From: a virus
Reading direction: 5' to 3' (one strand)
DNA length: 51,340 nt
IMG/VR virus record: IMGVR_UViG_3300044802_000032
Coordinates: 1-51,340 of that record
The notes under the pieces were generated by a model. The model had not been told where the DNA came from and searched no databases. It saw only the letters and a list, made by a program, of their open reading frames with translations. This document shows positions 1-6,533 of this stretch, one piece after another. A program made the translations under genes and the position numbers. The first letter of the stretch is position 1. Each line of letters begins with the position of its first letter.

Positions 1-127
1 AGGAGAAACCATGCTCACAAAAGAACAAATCCTAACCGCGACGAAAGCAGAAATCGACGCCGCCTACCAGAAGCTGATTGCAGCCAAGCCTAATGCCGAC
101 TGCTCCGACTGCTCCGACTGCTACGGC
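1..127. repeat. Direct terminal repeat, left end (identical to 51214-51340)
   Basis: Bases 1-127 are identical to the last 127 bases. A length of exactly 127 equals a common assembler k-mer, which is what a circular or circularly permuted molecule gives when a de Bruijn contig is not trimmed. The same 127 bases also occur at 50615-50741 in the paralogous gene, where identity runs to about 131 bases, so the overlap lies in a repeat. Confidence 0.9.
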
Positions 128-511
128 TGCTCCGACTGCTACGGCTGCTCCCGATGCTCCGACTGCTACGGCTGCTCCGGCTGCTCCGACTGCTCCGACT
201 GCTACGACTGCTCCGACTGCTCCGGCTGCTCCCGCTGCTCCGCCTGCTCCGACTGCTCCGGCTGCTCCCGATGCTCCGCCTGCTCCGACTGCTACGGCTG
301 CTCCGACTGCTCCGACTGCTACGGCTGCTCCGGCTGCTCCGACTGCTCCGACTGCTACGGCTGCTCCGACTGCTCCGGCTGCTCCCGATGCTCCGCCTGC
401 TCCGACTGCTACGGCTGCTACGGCTGCTCCGGCTTGCGGTATGCAATCCTCGGCATCGAATTTACCAAGGACGAGTACGAGGCTTTTCTGCTACGGATGC
501 AAACCGCATAA
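11..511 (+). CDS. Cysteine-triplet repeat protein, copy 1 (166 aa)
   Basis: The protein has three parts: a 30-residue lysine/alanine helix-like head (MLTKEQILTATKAEIDAAYQ...), 37 consecutive tripeptides of the form C-S/Y-D/G/R/A, and a 25-residue tail with FTKDEYEAFLLRM. Cysteine occurs at every third residue for 111 residues, always encoded TGC, so the DNA is a 9-nt-type repeat built on TGCTCC and TGCTAC. AGGAGA lies 4 nt before the ATG. Head and tail are the same as in the second copy at 50625, but the repeat number differs (37 against 44). Function is unknown. A metal- or disulfide-binding role is inference only. The coding sense is supported by the conserved non-repetitive ends and the good ribosome site. 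Confidence 0.85.
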   Translation: MLTKEQILTATKAEIDAAYQKLIAAKPNADCSDCSDCYGCSDCYGCSRCSDCYGCSGCSDCSDCYDCSDCSGCSRCSACSDCSGCSRCSACSDCYGCSDCSDCYGCSGCSDCSDCYGCSDCSGCSRCSACSDCYGCYGCSGLRYAILGIEFTKDEYEAFLLRMQTA

Positions 512-538
512 CCACCACCCCACACAGGAGACACGACC

Positions 539-700
539 ATGCTAGCCGACTTTTTCAAATGGATCAGGGACGGCGTACAGCGCGCCGTCGCTGACGGCAT
601 CACCGCGGGATTGCAGGAGGGGATACAGCTTGCGACCCAGCGCCAGCCGCCGGCAATCGACGTGGAGCCTGAGACATCACCAAAGCGCCCGCGACGGTAG
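539..700 (+). CDS. Small conserved protein, FFKWI family, copy B (53 aa)
   Basis: ATG follows AGGAGACACGACC. The product begins MLADFFKWIRDGVQRAVADG, is helical in appearance and ends in a basic KRPRR tail. It is a close paralogue of the 53-residue gene at 50370-50531, with most differences conservative or silent, which supports coding. The duplication also includes the 62 bp after the stop. If the genome is circular, the order is FFKWI-A, Cys-repeat 2, Cys-repeat 1, FFKWI-B, that is, a nested duplication. No function is recognised. Confidence 0.75.
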   Translation: MLADFFKWIRDGVQRAVADGITAGLQEGIQLATQRQPPAIDVEPETSPKRPRR

Positions 701-763
701 GACTTGCGACCTACCCCCGACTTGAGCGCTTAGCGCCCACGGAGGGAGTAGGCCGGATTCCCC
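701..763 (+). repeat. Duplicated intergenic element (copy 1)
   Basis: This stretch after the FFKWI-B stop is nearly identical to 50532-50594, with one substitution seen. It contains CCTAC and GTAGG arms around GCGCTTAGCGC, so it could fold into a stem-loop in the rightward transcript. It separates small genes in both places. A terminator, processing or regulatory role cannot be decided from the sequence. Confidence 0.7.
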
Positions 764-789
764 GGATTGCACCACCAGAAGTACACCCT

Positions 790-975
790 ATGAAAACCAC
801 GACCCGTGACCTACTCACCATGGCCAGGATAATCCGGCTACACCACACGAAGACCCACAGCAAGAGCATCCGCGGGGACATTGCCGAGGTAATGCGAGAT
901 TACCTGCGCCACAACGATCATGCGCGCGTGCGCGCAGCCTACGCCCGCGGGGATGCACTGTACGGAACCATGTGA
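790..975 (+). CDS. Hypothetical basic protein (61 aa)
   Basis: The sequence starts MKTTTRDLLTMARIIRLHHT and ends YARGDALYGTM. It is rich in Arg and His and looks helical, perhaps a small DNA- or RNA-binding protein, but no family is recognised. Upstream there is only a weak AGAAG-type ribosome site. It lies in the rightward early-type gene run between FFKWI-B and the 57-residue gene. Moderate confidence because of the weak start signal. Confidence 0.5.
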   Translation: MKTTTRDLLTMARIIRLHHTKTHSKSIRGDIAEVMRDYLRHNDHARVRAAYARGDALYGTM

Positions 976-991
976 CACCTACGCCCCACCA

Positions 992-1014
992 ACTGTTCGG
1001 AGTTTCCGAATAGT
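992..1014 (+). promoter_or_regulatory. Hairpin between small genes
   Basis: ACTGTTCGGA and TCCGAATAGT are 10-base arms with one G-T pair and a 3-base loop, in the 71-base gap between the genes at 790 and 1047. No T-tract follows, so it is more likely an RNA processing or operator-type element than an intrinsic terminator. Confidence 0.5.
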
Positions 1015-1046
1015 TCACGACCCCGAACCGAAAGGAACTTTCGACC

Positions 1047-1220
1047 ATGGAACGCCTGATCTACGACCGCCACCGCGCTCGCGACTTGTCGGGGCTCACC
1101 TGGCAGCGCATCCCCTGGGACCCGCCTCGGTGGCGGAAGGATAACACCTACGCCTACGCCTCGAAATGCCAGCGACCTTGCAAGAGGATCGTGGAGCAAC
1201 CGAAGAAATCCAACCATTGA
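1047..1220 (+). CDS. Hypothetical protein (57 aa)
   Basis: A short reading frame starting ATG after AAAGGAAC, with the product MERLIYDRHRARDLSGLTWQ... and a lysine-rich end (EQPKKSNH). It contains two cysteines (KCQRPCK) and many aromatic and basic residues. The spacing to the next gene is 11 nt, as expected for a polycistronic early unit. The ribosome site has the same form as its neighbours. No family is recognised. Confidence 0.6.
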   Translation: MERLIYDRHRARDLSGLTWQRIPWDPPRWRKDNTYAYASKCQRPCKRIVEQPKKSNH

Positions 1221-1231
1221 AAGGGTATCTG

Positions 1232-1549
1232 ATGACGATCAACATTCACCTGAACAAAGAATGCGACTTCCCCAACGCGTGGGCTGTGCTGTGCGTGACA
1301 GACTACGAAACTGGCTCCTATGATGGATGGGGTAATGCTCTAACCTTGATGGCAGACGGATCGGTAAAGGAATGGAACCTCTCCCATTGTTCCTGCTACG
1401 AACCGTTTGACAAATCCACCGAACAATGGCCGAGCGTAGAAGCATTTCGCAGGGATCTGGAGAACGTAACCGCCACCGAGGTATCGGCAAAGTTGACCTC
1501 ACGCTTCTTGACGGAAGCCGACAAACTGACACCGCCTACCACCCATTGA
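1232..1549 (+). CDS. Hypothetical protein (105 aa)
   Basis: The start is ATG at 1232, after GAAAGGG; the frame is open further upstream but without a ribosome site. The product begins MTINIHLNKECDFPNAWAVL and contains DGSVKEWNLSHCSCYEPFDK. The body looks like a small globular alpha/beta protein, with a C-terminal amphipathic helix and a TPPTTH end. It is part of the rightward small-gene operon leading to the recombinase. Function is unknown. Confidence 0.65.
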   Translation: MTINIHLNKECDFPNAWAVLCVTDYETGSYDGWGNALTLMADGSVKEWNLSHCSCYEPFDKSTEQWPSVEAFRRDLENVTATEVSAKLTSRFLTEADKLTPPTTH

Positions 1550-1573
1550 CCTCCAACCGAAAGGGAAAAACCT

Positions 1574-1936
1574 ATGCCGACCGAAACCCCGCTGAGACAC
1601 ACTCCAGGCCCGTGGATAACCTCCGGATCAATCCACTGGCCGTATAGTAAAACTAGCCGCGTCCTCAATGCAATCTGGGGACCTCCGGACCACCACCAAA
1701 GACGAACACGAATCTGTATCATTAGTCGGCGAAGGAAAGAAGAATCGGACGCCAACGCCCGCCTGATAGCCTCCGCCCCGGAGCTGCTGACCGCCGTACA
1801 TGAATTGCTATGGCACATTGGCAACAACTGCATCGTTGACGACTACAAGCATACCGAGGAGGAAATGGTACGCGGTCGCCATGCGGTAGACCTGGCCTAT
1901 ACCGTCATTGCCAAGGCCGAGGGAAGGAAACCATGA
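1574..1936 (+). CDS. Phage protein with HTPGPW / DANARLIASAPELL motif (120 aa)
   Basis: The N-terminus carries HTPGPWITSG and the C-terminal half DANARLIASAPELLTAVHELL. This motif pair is common in small phage proteins of unknown function. The start follows GAAAGGGAAAAACC. The stop overlaps the recombinase start by ATGA, so the two are translationally coupled. The middle part is basic and less conserved in appearance. Family recognised by motif only; no biochemical role is known. Confidence 0.7.
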   Translation: MPTETPLRHTPGPWITSGSIHWPYSKTSRVLNAIWGPPDHHQRRTRICIISRRRKEESDANARLIASAPELLTAVHELLWHIGNNCIVDDYKHTEEEMVRGRHAVDLAYTVIAKAEGRKP

Positions 1937-2640
1937 ATACCGAAGCCCGAGAGTGCTGTTTATACGCGAGGTTTTCACCTCGTCCCAACCCTGAGCAATG
2001 TGACAGTATCGAAACTCAGCTTGAGCGGTTACGGGCCTGGGCCGTTGGCCTGGGTTACAACGTCGTCAAGGAGTTTACCGACGCCAACAAGAGCGGGGCT
2101 TCGACGGATCACCGGCCCGGATTGGAAGAGGCCATTGACTGGGCTTGTTCCTATCGCTGCATCCTGGCGGTGTATTCCCTCTCCCGCCTGGCACGCTCGA
2201 CCAAGGACGCTCTGGACATCGCCCACCGCCTGGAGAGATCCCGGGCCGACCTGGCGAGCATCCACGAACGGATTGACACCGCTTCACCGCAGGGGCGGTT
2301 CACGTTCACCATCTTCGCTGCCATGGCACAGCTTGAACGCGAGATCGCATCCGAGAGAACATCCTACGCCATGAGGAAGCACCAGCGCGAAGGCCGACGC
2401 ATGGGGAGGGTTGACCGTATCCCCTACGGAATGCGGAACGTGAACGGCAGCGGCCTGGAACCATGCCCCGAAGAACAGGAGACGATCCGCCTCATACGGC
2501 AATGGTTCTCCGAGGGAAACACCCTCCGCGGTATCTGCCGAATGCTGGACGCAGCAGGCCGCGGGCGACGGGGAAAGACCTGGTACCCCAAGGGGCCTGA
2601 CCTCGTTCGAGCAATCGTTGACCGCGGGAAGCCAGCTTAG
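1933..2640 (+). CDS. Serine recombinase, resolvase/integrase-type, short (235 aa)
   Basis: The N-terminal resolvase domain shows the catalytic motif YARFS (Ser15), followed by SIETQLERLRAWA and the conserved YSLSRLARSTKDAL segment. A small Recombinase-domain-like region follows (MGRVDRIPYGMR, then LRGICRMLDAAGR). At 235 residues it is much shorter than large serine integrases, lacking the zinc-ribbon and coiled-coil end, and a little longer than classic resolvases. It could resolve genome multimers or act as a reduced integrase. It is the last gene of the rightward unit and converges with the gene at 2637. No attachment site could be identified. Confidence 0.88.
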   Translation: MNTEARECCLYARFSPRPNPEQCDSIETQLERLRAWAVGLGYNVVKEFTDANKSGASTDHRPGLEEAIDWACSYRCILAVYSLSRLARSTKDALDIAHRLERSRADLASIHERIDTASPQGRFTFTIFAAMAQLEREIASERTSYAMRKHQREGRRMGRVDRIPYGMRNVNGSGLEPCPEEQETIRLIRQWFSEGNTLRGICRMLDAAGRGRRGKTWYPKGPDLVRAIVDRGKPA

Positions 2641-2855
2641 CGCTTCCTACGCCTGGCCATGCGTTGCAACCGGAGGTTTGCAAGATCATCGGAGACTGAC
2701 GAAATGATCCGCTCCAACCGAATGGCCACGATCTCAGCGGGCCATTTCCGCACCTCCATCAGCGTGCGGATCTCCCTGGCCACCGGGCTCCACTCCCCTT
2801 CCGAACAATTCAGATTGACCTGAGGTGGTCGCGGGGGGCGTGGGGATCTGGCCAT
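2637..2855 (-). CDS. Hypothetical basic protein (72 aa)
   Basis: ATG at 2855 with GGAGG five bases upstream. The product MARSPRPPRPPQVNLNCSEG... has a proline-rich N-terminus, a helical centre (SPVAREIRTLMEVRKWPAEI) and a basic RMARRRKR end. It is the last gene of the leftward replication block, and its stop overlaps the recombinase stop by four bases on the other strand. No family is recognised. Confidence 0.6.
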   Translation of the reverse strand: MARSPRPPRPPQVNLNCSEGEWSPVAREIRTLMEVRKWPAEIVAIRLERIISSVSDDLANLRLQRMARRRKR

Positions 2856-2928
2856 GGGAACCTCCACCGGCCACCAGTCCCTTCCATGGAAGTGGTGGCC
2901 ACCTTGATCCGGCGCGTCCTACGCCGAT

Positions 2929-3306
2929 TTACATTTCGGAATCGTTGTCAGCGTCCGTCGCGTCCTTGTTTTCCTCCTTGCGCGCTTCGATCTTGATCTT
3001 GCAGTCGTCCACCAACCGAAGCAACTTCTCCTCGTCGTCGATCCGCAATTCCGTGATCCCATTCTCCTTCATCTTGCAGATCAGATCCTCCCGCCCGACG
3101 TTCATCTTCTCACGGAACTTGGCGACGTTGCGCTTGGCCGTGACGTACACGTCCGCCGCTGCGGTCACCGCTTCGGGAACCTCGTCGAAGGTGTCCGCAA
3201 TTCGCATCTGCTTCTTCTTTGCCATCTTGGTCTCCTTCATTCGGCGGCAATAGAGACACCTGCCACACACTGCCGCCTTGGTGGTGCAGGTACAGGTTGG
3301 ATTCAT
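2929..3306 (-). CDS. Zinc-ribbon-headed hypothetical protein (125 aa)
   Basis: The ATG at 3306 overlaps the RuvC-like stop (ATGA). The N-terminus is cysteine-rich (TCTCTTKAAVCGRCLYCRRM), typical of a small zinc ribbon. A second good start, ATG at 3225 preceded by AAGGAGACCAAG, would give a 98-residue protein of charged helices (AKRNVAKFREKMNVG..., KIKIEARKEENKD). The two parts may be a fusion in frame or two nested products. The acidic DADNDSEM tail is notable. Function is unknown. Confidence 0.6.
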   Translation of the reverse strand: MNPTCTCTTKAAVCGRCLYCRRMKETKMAKKKQMRIADTFDEVPEAVTAAADVYVTAKRNVAKFREKMNVGREDLICKMKENGITELRIDDEEKLLRLVDDCKIKIEARKEENKDATDADNDSEM

Positions 3307-3764
3307 CGCTGCAACCCCAGCCGCCGGCCGTACTCGGCAATCAGCAAGGCGTCGGCCGTGGCCAACGTAACCTTCTCGCTTGGGAACAACTGTTGAGCCC
3401 TCGCCTTGAGCCGGTTCTTGTGCTGGGTCTTGGTCTCGTTCTTTCCTCTGGAAGGCACCCCCATGGCCTTCTGCCACCGCTGGGGGCTGACGACCTCGAA
3501 TGGCAACTCCAGGGCGATCAGCACACCCCGCAGGAACCCATAGTTCATCCCGAACTTGAACGAGGAAGCCACACCCTGACCGGGGAAGGAATGTACGCCT
3601 TCCAGGTATCCCATGGCCTTGCCGGTGTAGGATTCCGCAATCCAGTCGGCAATATCCCGCTCCGTGCCGGATAGGGTGGTAGTGGAAATGGTAGATCCAC
3701 CAGGACCCACCTCGATCACCGCAACCCCGCCACTCTGGCCCGGGTCAATTCCGATGTAGATCAT
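3303..3764 (-). CDS. RuvC-like Holliday junction resolvase (153 aa)
   Basis: The N-terminal MIYIGIDPGQSGG is the RNase-H-fold first strand with the catalytic Asp7. MGYLEGVHSF supplies the likely Glu of the second strand, and TADALLIAEYG the C-terminal acidic cluster. The length fits phage RuvC-like resolvases. The expected role is cutting branched DNA during recombination or before packaging. It is coupled to both neighbours by ATGA overlaps, within the replication/recombination operon. Confidence 0.85.
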   Translation of the reverse strand: MIYIGIDPGQSGGVAVIEVGPGGSTISTTTLSGTERDIADWIAESYTGKAMGYLEGVHSFPGQGVASSFKFGMNYGFLRGVLIALELPFEVVSPQRWQKAMGVPSRGKNETKTQHKNRLKARAQQLFPSEKVTLATADALLIAEYGRRLGLQR

Positions 3765-4270
3765 GCTATAGCCTTTGCCTTCCGCCGCCTGGTGACCTTA
3801 CCACGTTGTTGGTCAATGGCAGCAAACACCCCAGAAAACACCGCAGAGTATTCCCGATACCGAGTTTTCCAACCCTCCAACTCCCGCAGCGCGCGACGAA
3901 TGACCTGGTTGGAAAGATCCTCATTCTGGGAAATGTGCAACGAGGAAGCGTAACAACCAGCGTCGCAGACTTCAGTGTCGATCATCACATGATGCCAGGC
4001 CCGAACTTGATGGGAGCCATCATCCAGCACGATCTCTATGTCGATACTCCGCATATAGTATCGAGCCTGATCGAGGCGATACGCCTTGCCGGCCACCTTG
4101 TCGTTCCACTCGATGTAAGGACGCAATGGAGAAGACTTCTTTGCTGCATCCGCCACGAACTCGGCCGCCGTACAAGTAGGCCCCAGCTCATCCAACCGAC
4201 GCCCGATAATCTCCGCGTCCTGGTTGTTGATCCGTGAGCCACGCGCCGCTTTATAGGTTGTCTTTTGCAT
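3761..4270 (-). CDS. Conserved phage protein (169 aa)
   Basis: The start at 4270 follows CAGGGGCAACACA. The core shows SSPLRPYIEWNDKVAGKAYRL and IVLDDGSHQVRAWHHVMID, a pattern I have seen in uncharacterised phage proteins next to recombination genes. The C-terminus is basic (KVTRRRKAKAIA). It precedes and overlaps the RuvC-like gene. It is separated from the gene upstream by a 230-base repeat-filled gap. No activity can be assigned. Confidence 0.7.
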   Translation of the reverse strand: MQKTTYKAARGSRINNQDAEIIGRRLDELGPTCTAAEFVADAAKKSSPLRPYIEWNDKVAGKAYRLDQARYYMRSIDIEIVLDDGSHQVRAWHHVMIDTEVCDAGCYASSLHISQNEDLSNQVIRRALRELEGWKTRYREYSAVFSGVFAAIDQQRGKVTRRRKAKAIA

Positions 4271-4286
4271 TGTGTTGCCCCTGAAA

Positions 4287-4500
4287 AACAGATCTGACCT
4301 CACCGAACCGCACCGCACCGTACCCAACCGGACCTTAACGGCCACACCTCAACGGACCAAAACAGACCCCACCACGCCAAACCGCAACGGCCTTACCGAA
4401 CCGTACCGCAACGGACCCTACCGCGCCGAACCCCAACGGCCAAACCGAACCGTACCCAACCGAAACAAACCTCACCTTACCGGACCCCATCGGCCCCATC
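4287..4500. repeat. Degenerate ACCGN-type pentamer array
   Basis: About 210 bases between two leftward genes are built from degenerate 5-base units such as ACCGA, ACCGC, ACCGT and AACGG, interspersed with GGACC. The array directly precedes the start region of the gene at 4270, so it would form its long 5' leader, read as CGGTN repeats in the RNA. No reading frame with a good ribosome site lies within it. Confidence 0.8.
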
Positions 4501-4501
4501 A

Positions 4502-5191
4502 TCAGCTTGCCGTTTCCACCTCAAACATTCCATGGCTGCCACCTGGCCCGGAACTCGAATTTGGTCGCCATTCCCCGATGCCACAGCAGCGCCCGGCAAT
4601 CGACAGCAAATTGATAAGCTGTTCAGCACTCACCGCCGTTGCCAGGTATTCCACAACCACCGTGGTGGACCATTCCAACCACTCGGGACGGTACCGGAGA
4701 TCCAGGGCCTTGTTGGGGAGTCGGATGCCCTCCGTGCTCATCCGCATGTCCTCGTACTGCAAGGTGGCGTAGTCGAAGTTGTCCTCTCCCATGATCGTGC
4801 AGATGCCACGCGCCTCCACCATATGGAGCCCATCGACGTAACGACAGGCCGCCACCATCGCCGCCTTGATCTGCCGGCAAGGGATACCGTACACCGCACC
4901 CTTCTCGCCAGCCTTGCCAGAGATCAGATAGCAGGCCGCCAGGTATTCCGCATGAGGGTCGCGCTTGCCGCGGGGTTGCTTGGCTTTCTGCTGTTGCTTG
5001 TCGATGATCTTCCTAGCCGCATCATCGCTGAAATGATGCTGCATGTATGACGTAAGACCACGCAGCCGAACCTTAAACCGGCGAAAGTCCGGCTTGGGAA
5101 TGATGATCCGCTCCGCAGTGGTCACGATTTCAGCCAGATTGGCCGCCGTACCGTTTCCAGAAATCCGATTCGCTTTCTTCGTTGCTACCAT
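4502..5191 (-). CDS. Conserved phage protein with IGEWRP motif (229 aa)
   Basis: The start at 5191 follows CAGGAGAGCTATT. The protein has a central AEYLAACYLISGK...YGIPCRQIKAAMVAACRYVDG region and a C-terminal IAGRCCGIGEWRPNSSSGPG segment. The IGEWRP/G-rich ending recurs in uncharacterised phage proteins. It lies between the DnaC-like loader and the RuvC-like block, suggesting a role in DNA metabolism (inference). No catalytic motif is evident. Confidence 0.75.
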   Translation of the reverse strand: MVATKKANRISGNGTAANLAEIVTTAERIIIPKPDFRRFKVRLRGLTSYMQHHFSDDAARKIIDKQQQKAKQPRGKRDPHAEYLAACYLISGKAGEKGAVYGIPCRQIKAAMVAACRYVDGLHMVEARGICTIMGEDNFDYATLQYEDMRMSTEGIRLPNKALDLRYRPEWLEWSTTVVVEYLATAVSAEQLINLLSIAGRCCGIGEWRPNSSSGPGGSHGMFEVETAS

Positions 5192-5205
5192 AATAGCTCT
5201 CCTGG

Positions 5206-5784
5206 TTATGGTTCCATTCTTCGATCAGACCCGTGCAGATGGAACCAAGTCCCGCACAGTATCCGTGACGCAATCCGTTTGTCGTACACCGTTCCGATCA
5301 CCTCGGGCAGCAAGTTGCTGACGTAGATCGTCGGCAGATTGATCCGAGTGTCCGCGTACAGTTTCACCGCCTGGTAGGGGGCCTCGGTGATGGTGTCTCG
5401 CCCACCTACCTCATCCAAAACAGTCAGGCCGAACTTCCCCAGGGCCGCCAAATACATGCGTGCCCCGAGGAAATCGGTTGTCAGATCCTCACACGTCAGG
5501 TACAGGGCCGACGCGGCAAAGTCGCACAGCGCCAATGTTGCCGAAGTCTTTCCCCGCCCAGGGTCGCCGTGCAAGTACAATGGCCACTTGTGCCGTCCCT
5601 GGCACAACTGGCGCAACAGGCACCGCAACTCCAGATCCACAGCCGACATATCACGGGGGTGGTCCTTGGGGTGAACCTTCTTCGGGTGCGGAAGCAGCTT
5701 CACCTTGGGGTTTCCCGGTGGCGTAGCGAGGCCCAATGACTTCGCCGCCGCGGGTACGTCCTCCCCCACTCTTCGGACCACCAT
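5206..5784 (-). CDS. DnaC/IstB-like ATPase, probable helicase loader (192 aa)
   Basis: Walker A GDPGRGKT lies at about residues 73-80, Walker B LTVLDEVG at 120-127, and a DKRIASRI arginine-containing segment near the C-terminus matches DnaC/IstB AAA+ proteins. ATG 5784 follows GAGGTG. The protein would load the host replicative helicase onto phage DNA, which fits the absence of a phage helicase or polymerase here. It overlaps the upstream gene (5651-5953) by 134 bases in a different frame, an unusually long overlap. Confidence 0.83.
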   Translation of the reverse strand: MVVRRVGEDVPAAAKSLGLATPPGNPKVKLLPHPKKVHPKDHPRDMSAVDLELRCLLRQLCQGRHKWPLYLHGDPGRGKTSATLALCDFAASALYLTCEDLTTDFLGARMYLAALGKFGLTVLDEVGGRDTITEAPYQAVKLYADTRINLPTIYVSNLLPEVIGTVYDKRIASRILCGTWFHLHGSDRRMEP

Positions 5785-5953
5785 GATGCACCTCAAACAA
5801 TCCCTGATAGTAGTTGTCGATCGACTGCCGCATCGAGGCTATCGAGGCATCCATGCCCCACTTTCGAAACCGCTTCGCCTGAAGATGCTGGTAGTAGTCG
5901 GACACGGACAACCCTCGCTTGCGGCGGTAGGCCATCCACTCAGCCCAGGCCAC
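5651..5953 (-). CDS. Small replication-organiser-like protein (100 aa)
   Basis: GTG start at 5953. The sequence AWAEWMAYRRKRG...LQAKRFRKWGMDASIASMRQ followed by SIDNYYQGLFE resembles the C-terminal part of phage replisome-organiser proteins, which usually precede a DnaC-like loader. Here the large N-terminal DNA-binding part is missing, because an in-frame stop lies just upstream. The last 45 residues (GGPKSGGGRTRGG... to PPP) are read from bases that also encode the loader start. Alternatively the tail is a read-out after loss of a stop. Confidence 0.65.
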   Translation of the reverse strand: MAWAEWMAYRRKRGLSVSDYYQHLQAKRFRKWGMDASIASMRQSIDNYYQGLFEVHHGGPKSGGGRTRGGEVIGPRYATGKPQGEAASAPEEGSPQGPPP

Positions 5954-5970
5954 CGCAAACGATGTTTCCC

Positions 5971-6531
5971 CTAGAAAGGGATGTCGCTATCGCCACCACC
6001 CGCTTCCCCTTCCTCCGCAGCCTTTGCCGCCGGGGGCTTCGGCTGAGTCACCTTCCGCTTCGGTGCAGGCCTCGCTTCCGCCGCTGGGGCCACAGCAGCC
6101 GCAGCCTTTGCCGCCGGGGGCTTCGGCTTGCCGAAAATGGCATCCAGCCGACGAATCCCCTCAGCGCACAGGGGCTCGATCTGCTTGCCACCACCATAGG
6201 GCAAATCCCACTGATCGTAGGTCTTTCCGTTGGAAGTCTCGTGAGAACAGACGCAAGTGATCTCCAGCCCCACGAAAGACAGGTGCTGTTCGTTGTTCAG
6301 ATCCAGCTCCGAGAACTCATCGAACAACGGCAGCCCGGCCGCCTCCAATGCCGCCCGCATCCGAGCAGCCCCCTTCTCAGATTTCAAATAGAACGTGATC
6401 GTCCGCTCGTAGTCGCCCGGCTTGATTGTCAGATAGAAGAAGGGCGTCTTCTTCTCATGCGACTCGCCAAACCCCTGCCCGATGATCGGCACACCCTCGT
6501 AGGTGCCCAATGGATATAGTGTGGAAGCCAA
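5971..6531 (-). CDS. SSB-like single-strand DNA-binding protein (186 aa)
   Basis: The extreme C-terminus GGGDSDIPF is the acidic tip used by SSB proteins to recruit partners, preceded by a flexible Ala/Pro/Lys-rich linker (PPAAKAA repeats). The N-terminal 110 residues (YPLGTYEGVPIIGQGFGESH...) would be the OB-fold part, though it is not closely similar to classical SSB. TTG at 6531 is chosen because AAAAAGGAGGG lies six bases upstream and it starts 2 nt after the previous stop. Confidence 0.78.
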   Translation of the reverse strand: MASTLYPLGTYEGVPIIGQGFGESHEKKTPFFYLTIKPGDYERTITFYLKSEKGAARMRAALEAAGLPLFDEFSELDLNNEQHLSFVGLEITCVCSHETSNGKTYDQWDLPYGGGKQIEPLCAEGIRRLDAIFGKPKPPAAKAAAAVAPAAEARPAPKRKVTQPKPPAAKAAEEGEAGGGDSDIPF

Positions 6532-6533
6532 GA

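Noticed and set aside
78-545. Other open frames through the cysteine-repeat genes (Pro/Ala/Thr-rich, Leu/Arg-rich and the reverse Ser/Arg-rich frame)
   Set aside because: The 9-base repeat keeps every frame open. Only the cysteine frame has a ribosome site and conserved non-repetitive head and tail.
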